Part shown: positions 52,671-61,103 of the stretch, one piece after another
How the letters are laid out: every line of letters starts with the position of its first letter
How positions within the stretch are numbered: position 1 is the stretch's first letter
IMG/VR virus record: IMGVR_UViG_3300035698_020096
Coordinates: 1 to 64,000 of that record
DNA from: a virus
Reading direction: 5' to 3' (one strand)
Length of the DNA: 64,000 bases
Made by a program: the position numbers and the translations under genes
Notes under the pieces: generated by a model
Databases searched by the model: none
What the model was told of the DNA's origin: nothing
Seen by the model: only the letters and a program-made list of their open reading frames with translations

Positions 52671-53165
52671 ATGAGTGTATCAAAGTTAACTTTAAAACCT
52701 TCTGAGTTAAATGTGGAAGGGAGACATCTAGCCCCTTCTAACAAGCCTAAGATATTAATATCTGATATTAAGAGAATAGAAATTGTGGATAGTAATGGAA
52801 ATCAAATAGATTCTTGGGGTCCAGATATAAAAGTAAGTAATAAGCTAGAGCCTATTGAATCAAGTCTTATAACTCTAAAGCAAGGGTTACATTCTTTTAT
52901 CACGGTTATATATGAAGATAAAGGCCAGATAGCTTCAGTTAATGTAAACAAAGACCTAGGTAATCTATCCGTAATAAGTAAGGATGACGGTTCGGTTTAT
53001 TTATCTATAAATGATTCTTATCTAGACACTAATAAAGTATTCTATTTAGTTCCTACTATTGATAATAAATCAGTAGGACAATATATAACTATTACTGAGG
53101 CGTCTGTTTGTAATGGTCAGTCTCCTTTTGAGAATGCCAATTGTTATTTAGAGCAATACCTATGA
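52671..53165 (+). CDS. Baseplate-associated protein, 164 aa, paralog-like
   Basis: The first ~55 residues align by eye with the preceding protein: LKPSELNVEGRHL, then ILISDIKRIEIVDSNGNQIDSW. The rest differs, and the C-terminal AKKY/NIYY motif is missing. This suggests an old duplication of one small beta domain. Its stop overlaps the next start (ATGA). Confidence 0.5.
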   Translation: MSVSKLTLKPSELNVEGRHLAPSNKPKILISDIKRIEIVDSNGNQIDSWGPDIKVSNKLEPIESSLITLKQGLHSFITVIYEDKGQIASVNVNKDLGNLSVISKDDGSVYLSINDSYLDTNKVFYLVPTIDNKSVGQYITITEASVCNGQSPFENANCYLEQYL

Positions 53166-53680
53166 ATTTAAAAGACATAGCAGAAGTACTAGAAACATTA
53201 CCTAGATTGATTCAAGTAATGAATACAACTCAAGTCTTATCTGATTCTGATATTAACAGATGTAAACATGCTTCTATTCTTAGATACTTAAAAGCTAACT
53301 ATTCCCGTACTTGTTTAAACTTAGATGTTCTAAATTCTCAATTAGAAGTTATTGCGTTATTAGATAGAGGATGTATTAAATTCTATTCCATTACAGATAT
53401 ATCCATTAATAGTCCGGTTAAAGTATGTATTCCCACTTACTACAGAGTTAGGGATAATAGGCCATTAGTTCCATTTAAGTCCGATAGAGAATATACTCCT
53501 ACTAATTTAGATGCTAAAGTTATAGACTTTTCTATAGACACTAAAGAAGGTATATGTAGAATAAGTCCTTTACCCCTTATCCTTAAAGATAGTTCAGATA
53601 ATGTAAGTTACGAGTATAGTACTAATGACTTAGGAGTCTTATTACTGCCTGATATTAAAGATATATATTTACTACAATGA
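53162..53680 (+). CDS. Hypothetical tail protein, 172 aa
   Basis: An alpha/beta protein (MNLKDIAEVLETLPRLIQVM, then CIKFYSITDISINSPVKVCI). I chose the ATG that overlaps the previous stop (ATGA); a TTG 21 bases upstream is less likely. It ends with another ATGA overlap into the 71-aa gene. No family recognised. Confidence 0.55.
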   Translation: MNLKDIAEVLETLPRLIQVMNTTQVLSDSDINRCKHASILRYLKANYSRTCLNLDVLNSQLEVIALLDRGCIKFYSITDISINSPVKVCIPTYYRVRDNRPLVPFKSDREYTPTNLDAKVIDFSIDTKEGICRISPLPLILKDSSDNVSYEYSTNDLGVLLLPDIKDIYLLQ

Positions 53681-53892
53681 AGATTAAAACATTTCATTTA
53701 CAAAGAGACTCAGACCCATCAGGGGTGACGGGGCTGGGAATAGTAGCTATAGGAGTACAATTTCCTAATGGTAGATGTGTAATGTCTTGGGTAGATTACT
53801 ATAGTGCCATTGGTATCTACGAAAACATTCAGCAACTAACCGCTATTCATGGTCATGGAGGTGATACTAAAGTAGTATGGCAAGAAGATTAG
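53677..53892 (+). CDS. Small conserved-looking protein with HGH motif, 71 aa
   Basis: Contains RDSDPSGVTGLGIVAIGVQF, then GRCVMSWVDYYSAIGIYENI and AIHGHGGDTKVVW. This pattern (SG-x-x-G-x-G near the start, IHGHxG-T near the end) is one I associate with short proteins of unknown function in phages and bacteria. It overlaps both neighbours and is in the baseplate operon. No activity is assigned. Confidence 0.6.
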   Translation: MKIKTFHLQRDSDPSGVTGLGIVAIGVQFPNGRCVMSWVDYYSAIGIYENIQQLTAIHGHGGDTKVVWQED

Positions 53893-54245
53893 ATTCTATA
53901 GCTCCCCCTAATATAGGTGCATCCGGTATAGCTTTTCTTTTATATATAAAGAACTTAACAGTTAAGGATGTAGGTAAATCGCTTTTAATTAGAGTAATTA
54001 GTAAGACTTCTACTCCTTCATTATGTGGAGATAAAGGAATAGAAGTTATTTGGGAGAAATCTATCCCTATAAATGATGACCAAATGCTAGTTCTTATAGA
54101 TAAGAAACTACATAAAGGTATCTATACCATTTCCATCAGGTATAAAAACTCAAGTGTTAATAGAACTATTACCAAATATGATTCATCTAGATTCACATTA
54201 GGTCTACCTTATTCTTCTTATCCTCCTTTTGAACTTCTTCTATAG
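53877..54245 (+). CDS. Hypothetical beta-rich protein, 122 aa
   Basis: Short beta-rich protein with an Ig-like feel (GKSLLIRVISKTSTP, KKLHKGIYTISIRYKNS). It overlaps the preceding gene by 16 bases and is followed after four bases by the gp25-like gene. Role unknown. Confidence 0.5.
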   Translation: MARRLDSIAPPNIGASGIAFLLYIKNLTVKDVGKSLLIRVISKTSTPSLCGDKGIEVIWEKSIPINDDQMLVLIDKKLHKGIYTISIRYKNSSVNRTITKYDSSRFTLGLPYSSYPPFELLL

Positions 54246-54249
54246 AAAT

Positions 54250-54705
54250 ATGATTGATTTAATAATACATAATGGAGACCTAGCTCTTCAGCAATCAGAC
54301 CTTACTGATGGTACTCAAGGAGAGACTAATTATCATAAAGACCTGGCTTTAAAAGGGAGAGAAGCTGTTCTAATGAACCTTCTAAGAAGAGCAGTAGAAA
54401 CCCCTATTACCCATATAGGTAGATATGTAGTAGATAACAAAGGGGTTAGGAAGTTAGACCTTAGCTATGGAAATGGTATTTATTTGGAGTTATCTGAACC
54501 AGTTACATTAGACTGGGTGAAAAGAGCTGAGGACCATATAAGAAGTGCTGTGTCCTTTCTTCCTACTGACATTAAGATTACCTCTCTTAATATCAGCCCA
54601 GATGGGTTTTATTCAGCTCGTATAGACCTTAGATATCGAATTGATGGAGGGCAAGAAACTACTCTTACATCTAGAGTTTCATTGGAGAATATAAATGCGA
54701 GTTAG
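54250..54705 (+). CDS. gp25-like baseplate wedge protein
   Basis: 151 aa from the ATG. The order DLIIHNGDLAL, then GREAVLMNLLRRAVETPITHIG, DWVKRAEDHIRSAV and ITSLNI follows the gp25/W family, small lysozyme-like wedge proteins that start sheath assembly. It lies directly before the J-like gene, the standard order. A longer TTG-start version would overlap the previous gene and is not preferred. Confidence 0.75.
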   Translation: MIDLIIHNGDLALQQSDLTDGTQGETNYHKDLALKGREAVLMNLLRRAVETPITHIGRYVVDNKGVRKLDLSYGNGIYLELSEPVTLDWVKRAEDHIRSAVSFLPTDIKITSLNISPDGFYSARIDLRYRIDGGQETTLTSRVSLENINAS

Positions 54706-55756
54706 AACAGTTGACGAAGTAGTAGAAGATATAAGAGGAGAGCTTATTAGATTAAGGTCGGAAATGGCTCCTTTTCTTAAATTCAGTAATCTCTATGCTT
54801 TATTTAGAGCTGTATCCTCAGTAATTACCGAACAAGATGCAAAGATACAAAACTTATCTAATGAAGCCTTTATCTATACAGCTACCAAAGACTTCCTGGA
54901 CCGTAAAGCAATGGACTACGGAATCCTTAGATTAGATGGTACTAAAGCCGTAGGTTCTATATTAATCAAGGGACCTAGAACTACTATTCCTAAAGGTCTT
55001 ATATTAGATACTCCTAATCAATATCTTCAATATGAAACTATTGAATCTACTACTAGTTTTAATGATGTAGAAATACCAATTAGAATAATGAGTTTAGCTA
55101 GAACCTCCCAAGCTAATCTCCCTTCTGGGACTAGATTATATACCTCCTTATTCCCTTCTCATTCCTTTACGGTAGGAGCATATAGAGATGGAAGCAGTGT
55201 TGCTCAAAGGGGGTTTACAGGTGGAAGTGAACTAGAGACAGATGATGAATTCAGAGATAGAATTCTATCTATTATTAAGGGACCTAATACAGGTACTATT
55301 TCTGCTATAAGAAATAGTTTAAAGACCTTACCCTTTTTAGAACGAGTGTATATAGAAGAACATTCTCCTGTATCTGGTTACTTCACAGTAGCTACTGATA
55401 TTACAGATTTAGAGAATATAAATCAGATGAAGGAACTTATTAATCAAATAAAACCTATAGGAATCTCTTATAAGATAAGAACACTTTCTTCTCAAATCGT
55501 AGATATAAATATAAGACTTAAACTTAATTCTTTAAGTCAAACTTCTACTATAGATAGTCAAATAAAGACTAATCTAAGAACACTTAATAGAGTCTTTATA
55601 CCTAATCAATCCCTAACTAAAGATATGATATCAGGAATAGTTCTTCAAGTCCCAGGAGTTCAAGGATTAGATATATTAGCTCCTATATATGATGTAACTC
55701 CTTCTAATGGTAATTTATTACAAATAGACAAAGTGGATATAAACTTTTACACCTAA
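54695..55756 (+). CDS. Baseplate J-like wedge protein (gp6/gpJ family)
   Basis: 353 aa. VRTVDEVVEDIRGELIRL at the start, FLDRKAMDYGILRLDGTKAVGSI, a turn TTIPKGLILD, and GGSELETDDEFRDRILSIIKGPNTGTISAI are typical of the Baseplate_J group. These proteins dimerise to build the wedge ring. It overlaps the gp25-like gene by 11 bases. The length is close to Mu gp47-like members. Confidence 0.85.
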   Translation: MRVRTVDEVVEDIRGELIRLRSEMAPFLKFSNLYALFRAVSSVITEQDAKIQNLSNEAFIYTATKDFLDRKAMDYGILRLDGTKAVGSILIKGPRTTIPKGLILDTPNQYLQYETIESTTSFNDVEIPIRIMSLARTSQANLPSGTRLYTSLFPSHSFTVGAYRDGSSVAQRGFTGGSELETDDEFRDRILSIIKGPNTGTISAIRNSLKTLPFLERVYIEEHSPVSGYFTVATDITDLENINQMKELINQIKPIGISYKIRTLSSQIVDINIRLKLNSLSQTSTIDSQIKTNLRTLNRVFIPNQSLTKDMISGIVLQVPGVQGLDILAPIYDVTPSNGNLLQIDKVDINFYT

Positions 55757-55762
55757 TTAATC

Positions 55763-58700
55763 ATGCTCAAAGATACTTGTGCCTCAAGCTTAGTGACTCT
55801 AAGTCAACTGAATATAAATACATTTAACTCTGAATACAAACTGGATATTACTGTAGGGCGAGAATATGGACCTCTTAAGTTAATATCAGGCCATGTTAAT
55901 ATACCCATTTATTTCTCCACTAACCAGGTATTTCATTCTAGTTGCTTTACAGTAGGTTGCTTTGATTCATCAGGTATATGGAGCACTAAGCCGGTTGATT
56001 ATAAAGAGGAGTTATCTAATTGTTTAATAGACGGATATGAAACCTGCTTTGAAGAGTATGAAGCTGTATGTTCTGTTCAAGTACCTTATAGCGAGAATGT
56101 GGTTTATGAGCCGGATGTATTCGATTTAGGTATATACCAACTACATAACGGGTATAGAACTGAATATAGGTCAGGGCTATGCTATGAAGCTCCCCTAATA
56201 GAAACTCCATTTCACCCTCTAGAAGAACTGTTTGATATAGATATATTTCCCACTACTTCCTCTATTTGTAATAAGTTTACTCTTAATAAAGACTATAACT
56301 TAAGTATTGCTACTTACACTGCGGATGTATTTGAGGAAGGAGTTTATACTAATTGTGATTATCATTTTGAAAGGGGTACAGAATTAGTAGTTTGTCTTAA
56401 TGGTCCTTACGAACCAGGGATATATGAGGATTGCACTTATAATAAAACCTTTCATGTTTCATCCTACAATCCATCAAAATGTCTAGATGAATGTGTTATA
56501 TCTCCTTTAGAACCAATAGCTGCTTATAGTTCTAGTTCCTCTGGGTTAACTTTAGACCAAGCGTACAACTGTGATGCTTCTTTTCCTTCCTCTAAAACTT
56601 ATCTAACAGCTGAAGGAAAGAATCTATTAATACTGGAAGATAACTGTATTAATTCCTATTGTCAAGAAGATGGGTTATATGAGAAGAGACGTTTCTACTA
56701 CGACCTAGATATGAAGCCTTATGTAGAAGAGGTGTTTGAGGAAGGTATATATGTTGATAAATGTCTGACTAGTTCTCATCAAATAGAAACAATATTTAAT
56801 CCTAACTTTTGCTGTTTGACTAGAGATGATCTATATCCATTAGCTTATCTATCTGCTCAATTAAATGAGTTTCTACAGGCCCATAATCTTACTCCTAATT
56901 CAGAGTATTACCCCTATACCACTACGGAAAGGAAAGAGATTATAGATTGTAGTTCTTGCTACACACCCCTAGTCAAATCTATAGAAGGAGTAGATAGATT
57001 AACTAGATTTAATGGATATCAAGAAGAAGTGTTCTTTAATGGGTTACCCACCCCTTTAGGGGCTCTAGTAGTAGATATAGGTTATATCTACCCAGGTACT
57101 TATGAATTTGTATTACTTAAGAAAGATGTGCCTATTAACAATGATGGTACTTTTTCAAGTGAAGTATTAGCCCCCAGTGGTATTAAAGCAGTAAGACTTA
57201 AAGCTATAACTCGTAACAGAGAAGTAGTATTAGGTATGAGCTTTGGAGATAATCCTCTTTCTCCACTTTTAATCAAAACGTATAGTGAGAATACTCCTTT
57301 ATCCTTTCCTACTAATCATGTAATTTTAGAAGACCTAGCTATTACCCTTACTCTTGTAAGTCTTTCAGGTTATAAGTCTACCCTAGATAATTGTCCTACT
57401 AATAATATAGGAATGTATTATCTAGAACCTTATATGAAAGCCCTGTTAGAAGATAATCTAACTAAACTTTCCACCCTTATAAATAGAGATATAAATAGCC
57501 CTATTTATAACGCAATACCATCTAAGTTATATCCTGATAGTACTTATGAATCCTTATATCAGCGGAAGCAATTAGACAAGTCTTGTTATGTAGAAGGGAT
57601 ATATAAAGCTGAATGTGCACTTATATATGATGACCCCACAATGATAGGGGATGATTTTCTATGTCTAACTGAATGCTTTTCTAAAGAAGAGGATATAACC
57701 CCTATTCTCCCACTAGATACAGATTTACGCTCTATTGCTTGGTTGATTATTTCTTATACCACATATCTAGATGTATTTCCTAAATCAGTTCTAGAGGAAG
57801 AATATGATACAGCCGCTACTAGATTAGGAGAATATCTAATGAGTAGATTAACCCCTTTCTTAATTGATGAAGGTAATGAGACCTCTCATACTTCTACTAA
57901 TATAATGGCTTGTTTAGCCTTTATTAAACTATATGAACTTACAGCTAGTCCTACTTATCTTAATAAAGCTGCTGATTTATATATAAGCATTAATGATTAT
58001 TTATATTCTTTTCTAGATAGATCCTTTATTCATGAAGCTTCCACTCAAGTATTCTCTACAGAGGCAACTATTTATGGTCTTATATTCTCTTTATGGACTA
58101 ATCAAGAAGATAAAGTAGAATCTCTACTTACACTCATGAAACTAAGAAGGAAATCTTTTAGAGATGTATATAGATTAGCTATTACTAATGAAGAAGGATT
58201 GATAACTGATTTAGAAGGAACCCCTATTCTTATTCATCAGACTGATAGCTATGAGTTAATAAAGGAAGGATACTTTGACCTTCTAATTCCCTTCTATACT
58301 GCACCTCAAGAGGCGGGTTACAGTCTAGCTGATACAGTTAGACTCATGATTCTATCGGATTATGTATTAAAAGCTACTGAAGCTAAAGGATTTAATATAG
58401 GCTTCTCTAATCATATAGATATATATCAAGAAGAAGTCAGAAGTAATCCTAAGTTACAAACATCTACTTGGTTCGCCTCATGCCTAACCGATATATTTAT
58501 TAATCATTCTCTTATTACTCCTTCAAGTCTTAAAGATTTACAGACTCTTATATTCAATAGAGAATATGTTACTGACCAATTGAAAAAGATGATTCCGACT
58601 GGATTCGGGTGGTTTCATAAGAATGCTCTAGGTAAACAATCTAATCTAGGTAGAATGCTAAGAAGTTTTTCCTATGGTCTCTCTAGTTTCTACCCTGCTC

Positions 58701-59428
58701 TCAATAGTATAGCTATGAGCTTTTCTCTTACAGGTAGTAAGCACTTCAACGTAGATAAATGGGAAAAAGAGCTAGAGATGTCTCGCTGGGATGGAGAATC
58801 TCTTTCTACTTATAAAGCTAGAGTTAGAGATTATCTATTAAATAAGACTATAGACAGAATAGGTATTCAAAACCTATTTAATTTATACGATATTGATTTA
58901 ATAAACATATCAGATATTACTCTTCAATCCTTTGATTCCTATACTCAACCCCAAAGTTCTTTTAACTCAGTAATTAGAGATAGTAATCTTCTAGTAGCCA
59001 GTGAAGTTAGAGATAACTTTATAGCTAATGTACCTACAGTATTTATTACTATTAATAAGCCCGTATTAGATGTAATAGGTAATGAAGTATCTAGATTAAC
59101 TCCTGTAGGAGTAATAGTTAAATTCATTGAAAAGGTAGATTATTTATCTTGCTCTAAACCTATTGATATAAATAGAAAAGTTTCTTCCCTAGAAATAGCT
59201 GTACCTTCCTCAGCTCCAGAAGTATTAGTAGAACCCTTATGCTGTGCGGAGGAAGCCTTATGCGGTCCTATTACATATAGAGTTAGACTACAGCACGTAT
59301 CTGATTCTCCCTTATATTTATATAAGGAAGGAGATTCTTTCTATGCATCTGAATCTAGCCAGATGGGAAATCCACTTACTATGATTCCATCTTATACAGC
59401 TAACAAATTATTTCTTTATAAACCATGA
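55763..59428 (+). CDS. Large Cys-rich tail/baseplate protein, 1221 aa
   Basis: Three parts. Residues 1-370 contain repeats of an x-EEGxYxxC type (VFEEGVYTNC, YEPGIYEDC, VFEEGIYVDKC) with many cysteines. Residues ~600-950 form a helical array (MACLAFIKLYELTASPTYLNKAADLY), like an alpha/alpha toroid of glycan-acting enzymes, but without an obvious catalytic site. Residues ~1000-1060 (MSRWDGESLSTYKARVRDYL) resemble segments found in phage tail proteins near the wedge. More than 30 cysteines are present. It could be a receptor-binding or wedge-attached adhesin. Its last bases overlap the flavoprotein gene. Confidence 0.5.
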   Translation: MLKDTCASSLVTLSQLNINTFNSEYKLDITVGREYGPLKLISGHVNIPIYFSTNQVFHSSCFTVGCFDSSGIWSTKPVDYKEELSNCLIDGYETCFEEYEAVCSVQVPYSENVVYEPDVFDLGIYQLHNGYRTEYRSGLCYEAPLIETPFHPLEELFDIDIFPTTSSICNKFTLNKDYNLSIATYTADVFEEGVYTNCDYHFERGTELVVCLNGPYEPGIYEDCTYNKTFHVSSYNPSKCLDECVISPLEPIAAYSSSSSGLTLDQAYNCDASFPSSKTYLTAEGKNLLILEDNCINSYCQEDGLYEKRRFYYDLDMKPYVEEVFEEGIYVDKCLTSSHQIETIFNPNFCCLTRDDLYPLAYLSAQLNEFLQAHNLTPNSEYYPYTTTERKEIIDCSSCYTPLVKSIEGVDRLTRFNGYQEEVFFNGLPTPLGALVVDIGYIYPGTYEFVLLKKDVPINNDGTFSSEVLAPSGIKAVRLKAITRNREVVLGMSFGDNPLSPLLIKTYSENTPLSFPTNHVILEDLAITLTLVSLSGYKSTLDNCPTNNIGMYYLEPYMKALLEDNLTKLSTLINRDINSPIYNAIPSKLYPDSTYESLYQRKQLDKSCYVEGIYKAECALIYDDPTMIGDDFLCLTECFSKEEDITPILPLDTDLRSIAWLIISYTTYLDVFPKSVLEEEYDTAATRLGEYLMSRLTPFLIDEGNETSHTSTNIMACLAFIKLYELTASPTYLNKAADLYISINDYLYSFLDRSFIHEASTQVFSTEATIYGLIFSLWTNQEDKVESLLTLMKLRRKSFRDVYRLAITNEEGLITDLEGTPILIHQTDSYELIKEGYFDLLIPFYTAPQEAGYSLADTVRLMILSDYVLKATEAKGFNIGFSNHIDIYQEEVRSNPKLQTSTWFASCLTDIFINHSLITPSSLKDLQTLIFNREYVTDQLKKMIPTGFGWFHKNALGKQSNLGRMLRSFSYGLSSFYPALNSIAMSFSLTGSKHFNVDKWEKELEMSRWDGESLSTYKARVRDYLLNKTIDRIGIQNLFNLYDIDLINISDITLQSFDSYTQPQSSFNSVIRDSNLLVASEVRDNFIANVPTVFITINKPVLDVIGNEVSRLTPVGVIVKFIEKVDYLSCSKPIDINRKVSSLEIAVPSSAPEVLVEPLCCAEEALCGPITYRVRLQHVSDSPLYLYKEGDSFYASESSQMGNPLTMIPSYTANKLFLYKP

Positions 59429-60540
59429 GTATTCCTAAACTACTAATAGTAGGAGCAGGACCTAGAGGTATAGGTCTTGCCCTTAGAGCTATTCATAGTG
59501 GAATAGAAACCACTATAGTAGACCCCTTCCCTTTAAAGACTTGGACTCCTCCTAATATGCTTATAGATATGAGTATGAGAAGTCCGATAGGATTTGATTT
59601 AGTTACCTTTTGTTCTGACCTTAAAGAATATAGTCTTAGTTATTATCTAGGTTCTTATAATGATATACAAGAACAGAAGGAAATAGAGGTTCAGCATCAA
59701 CCCATAAGTAGAGATATATTTGTTAAATACTTAAATCATATATGGGATTATGTGGGACCAAGAGTTAATTATATAGATAAACCTATTACTCAAATAGGGA
59801 AGGATTATGTAATAGCAGGGGATAGAAAGATAGTTACTGATAACATAGCTATTGCTCTAGGTTCTCCTTCTAAACTTAATGTTCCTAATTACGCTAGACC
59901 CTTTGTTTCCTCAGATAATTTATTAGGAACTAAAGAAATAATACTAAATAAACCACTGGGACTAACTATAGCCGTAATAGGTTCAGGTCAGAGTTCAGCT
60001 GAACATGTGGATTACTTAACTCCTGATAATAAGGTTATATGGGTAACCAATAAGGAAACTAAAGTACACCTCTACCCGGTTCCCCCTTATTCTATTTGGG
60101 GACCAAAGTCAGCTTTAGGAGATTATTTTAGTAGATTAAAGGAAAGTGATAAAAAGGCTGCTTTAAAATATATGAAAGAAGTAGCTGGGTGGACTCCTTC
60201 TATTACCCCCTCTATAGCTAAATCTCTTGAGGAGAAATCTCACTTAATCACTAAGGTAATGCCTCAAGATATAAATACCTATATATCAAAAGTAGATAAG
60301 GTTCTCCTATGTATTGGATTTAACACCTCTTTAGATAACATCCCCTTTTCTATTCCTATTACTAAGGAAATTGTTAAATCAGACTATCCTGAATTAAATA
60401 ACTTTAAGTCTCCTGAAGGTATATATTTTACTGGGGACCTAGCTAAGTTTTATGATGGACCTAGACAAGGTTCCCTTATTTCTATTGGAATTACATCTAA
60501 GACAATAGTAGAAGACATTCTATCAAATCATTATGGATAA
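59425..60540 (+). CDS. FAD/NADPH monooxygenase-like flavoprotein
   Basis: 371 aa. G10-x-G12-x-x-G15 (GAGPRGIG) begins an FAD-binding Rossmann fold, and IGSGQSSAE (185-193) is the second, NADPH-binding Rossmann motif typical of SidA/IucD-type N-hydroxylases. FTGDLAKFYDGPRQGS (335 on) resembles the C-terminal FAD contact of these enzymes. It overlaps the large tail protein by four bases and the next baseplate gene by eight, so it is co-expressed with structural genes. A metabolic or modification enzyme in a baseplate operon is unusual; it may oxidise an amine or modify a virion protein. The substrate is unknown. Confidence 0.75.
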   Translation: MSIPKLLIVGAGPRGIGLALRAIHSGIETTIVDPFPLKTWTPPNMLIDMSMRSPIGFDLVTFCSDLKEYSLSYYLGSYNDIQEQKEIEVQHQPISRDIFVKYLNHIWDYVGPRVNYIDKPITQIGKDYVIAGDRKIVTDNIAIALGSPSKLNVPNYARPFVSSDNLLGTKEIILNKPLGLTIAVIGSGQSSAEHVDYLTPDNKVIWVTNKETKVHLYPVPPYSIWGPKSALGDYFSRLKESDKKAALKYMKEVAGWTPSITPSIAKSLEEKSHLITKVMPQDINTYISKVDKVLLCIGFNTSLDNIPFSIPITKEIVKSDYPELNNFKSPEGIYFTGDLAKFYDGPRQGSLISIGITSKTIVEDILSNHYG

Positions 60541-61102
60541 ATATACTTTTGTAAGTTACGAAGCTGAAACTTATCAATCCAAACAGTATAGAGCTTTACT
60601 GTTAGCTAATCAAACCTTCTACTTAGGATTATCTAAAACTAGTCCTTGGGTTGACCCTGTTAATCAATTCATTAGCGATGAGAACCCCCCTAAACCTCCT
60701 ATGGCTAATCTCTATATCTTACCGGAGCTAGTGATTATGAAGAGAATTCAAGAGGTTAAGTTAGCTAGAGAGACCTCTTGTGGTGAACATATTCTGATGG
60801 GTAAGACTTGGAACTTATACGAACCTTTTAATATTCAGTTTCTAGAAGGTAAGCCAGTCCCAGACGTAACTCATTTATATCTTAAGATATTACTTAAACC
60901 TAACGATTTTACTACAGATGTAATAAGGGTTCTCTCATTACACAGTCATATATCTACTGTTAATAATTATCAGGAAGAAGTTATTCCTTCTAGTCTCATC
61001 AGTAGTCAAGGAATAATTCATTGGGTATCTTATTCCACTCCACTCAAGCGGAGAGACATCACTAACATATATTCAGAGATTCGTATCTTATTGGAGATTT
61101 AA
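60533..61102 (+). CDS. gp8-like baseplate wedge protein candidate
   Basis: 189 aa. YRALLLANQTFYLGLSKTSPW followed by DENPPKPP resembles wedge proteins of the T4 gp8 type, in which a YLG-x-x-xxW element precedes a DxxPP loop. The gene is between the flavoprotein and the DUF4815 gene in the wedge region. The similarity covers only the N-terminal third. Confidence 0.55.
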   Translation: MDKYTFVSYEAETYQSKQYRALLLANQTFYLGLSKTSPWVDPVNQFISDENPPKPPMANLYILPELVIMKRIQEVKLARETSCGEHILMGKTWNLYEPFNIQFLEGKPVPDVTHLYLKILLKPNDFTTDVIRVLSLHSHISTVNNYQEEVIPSSLISSQGIIHWVSYSTPLKRRDITNIYSEIRILLEI

Positions 61103-61103
61103 T

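Noticed and set aside
54229-54249. TTG start for the gp25-like gene
   Set aside because: It would overlap the preceding gene; the ATG four bases after that stop fits the family N-terminus.
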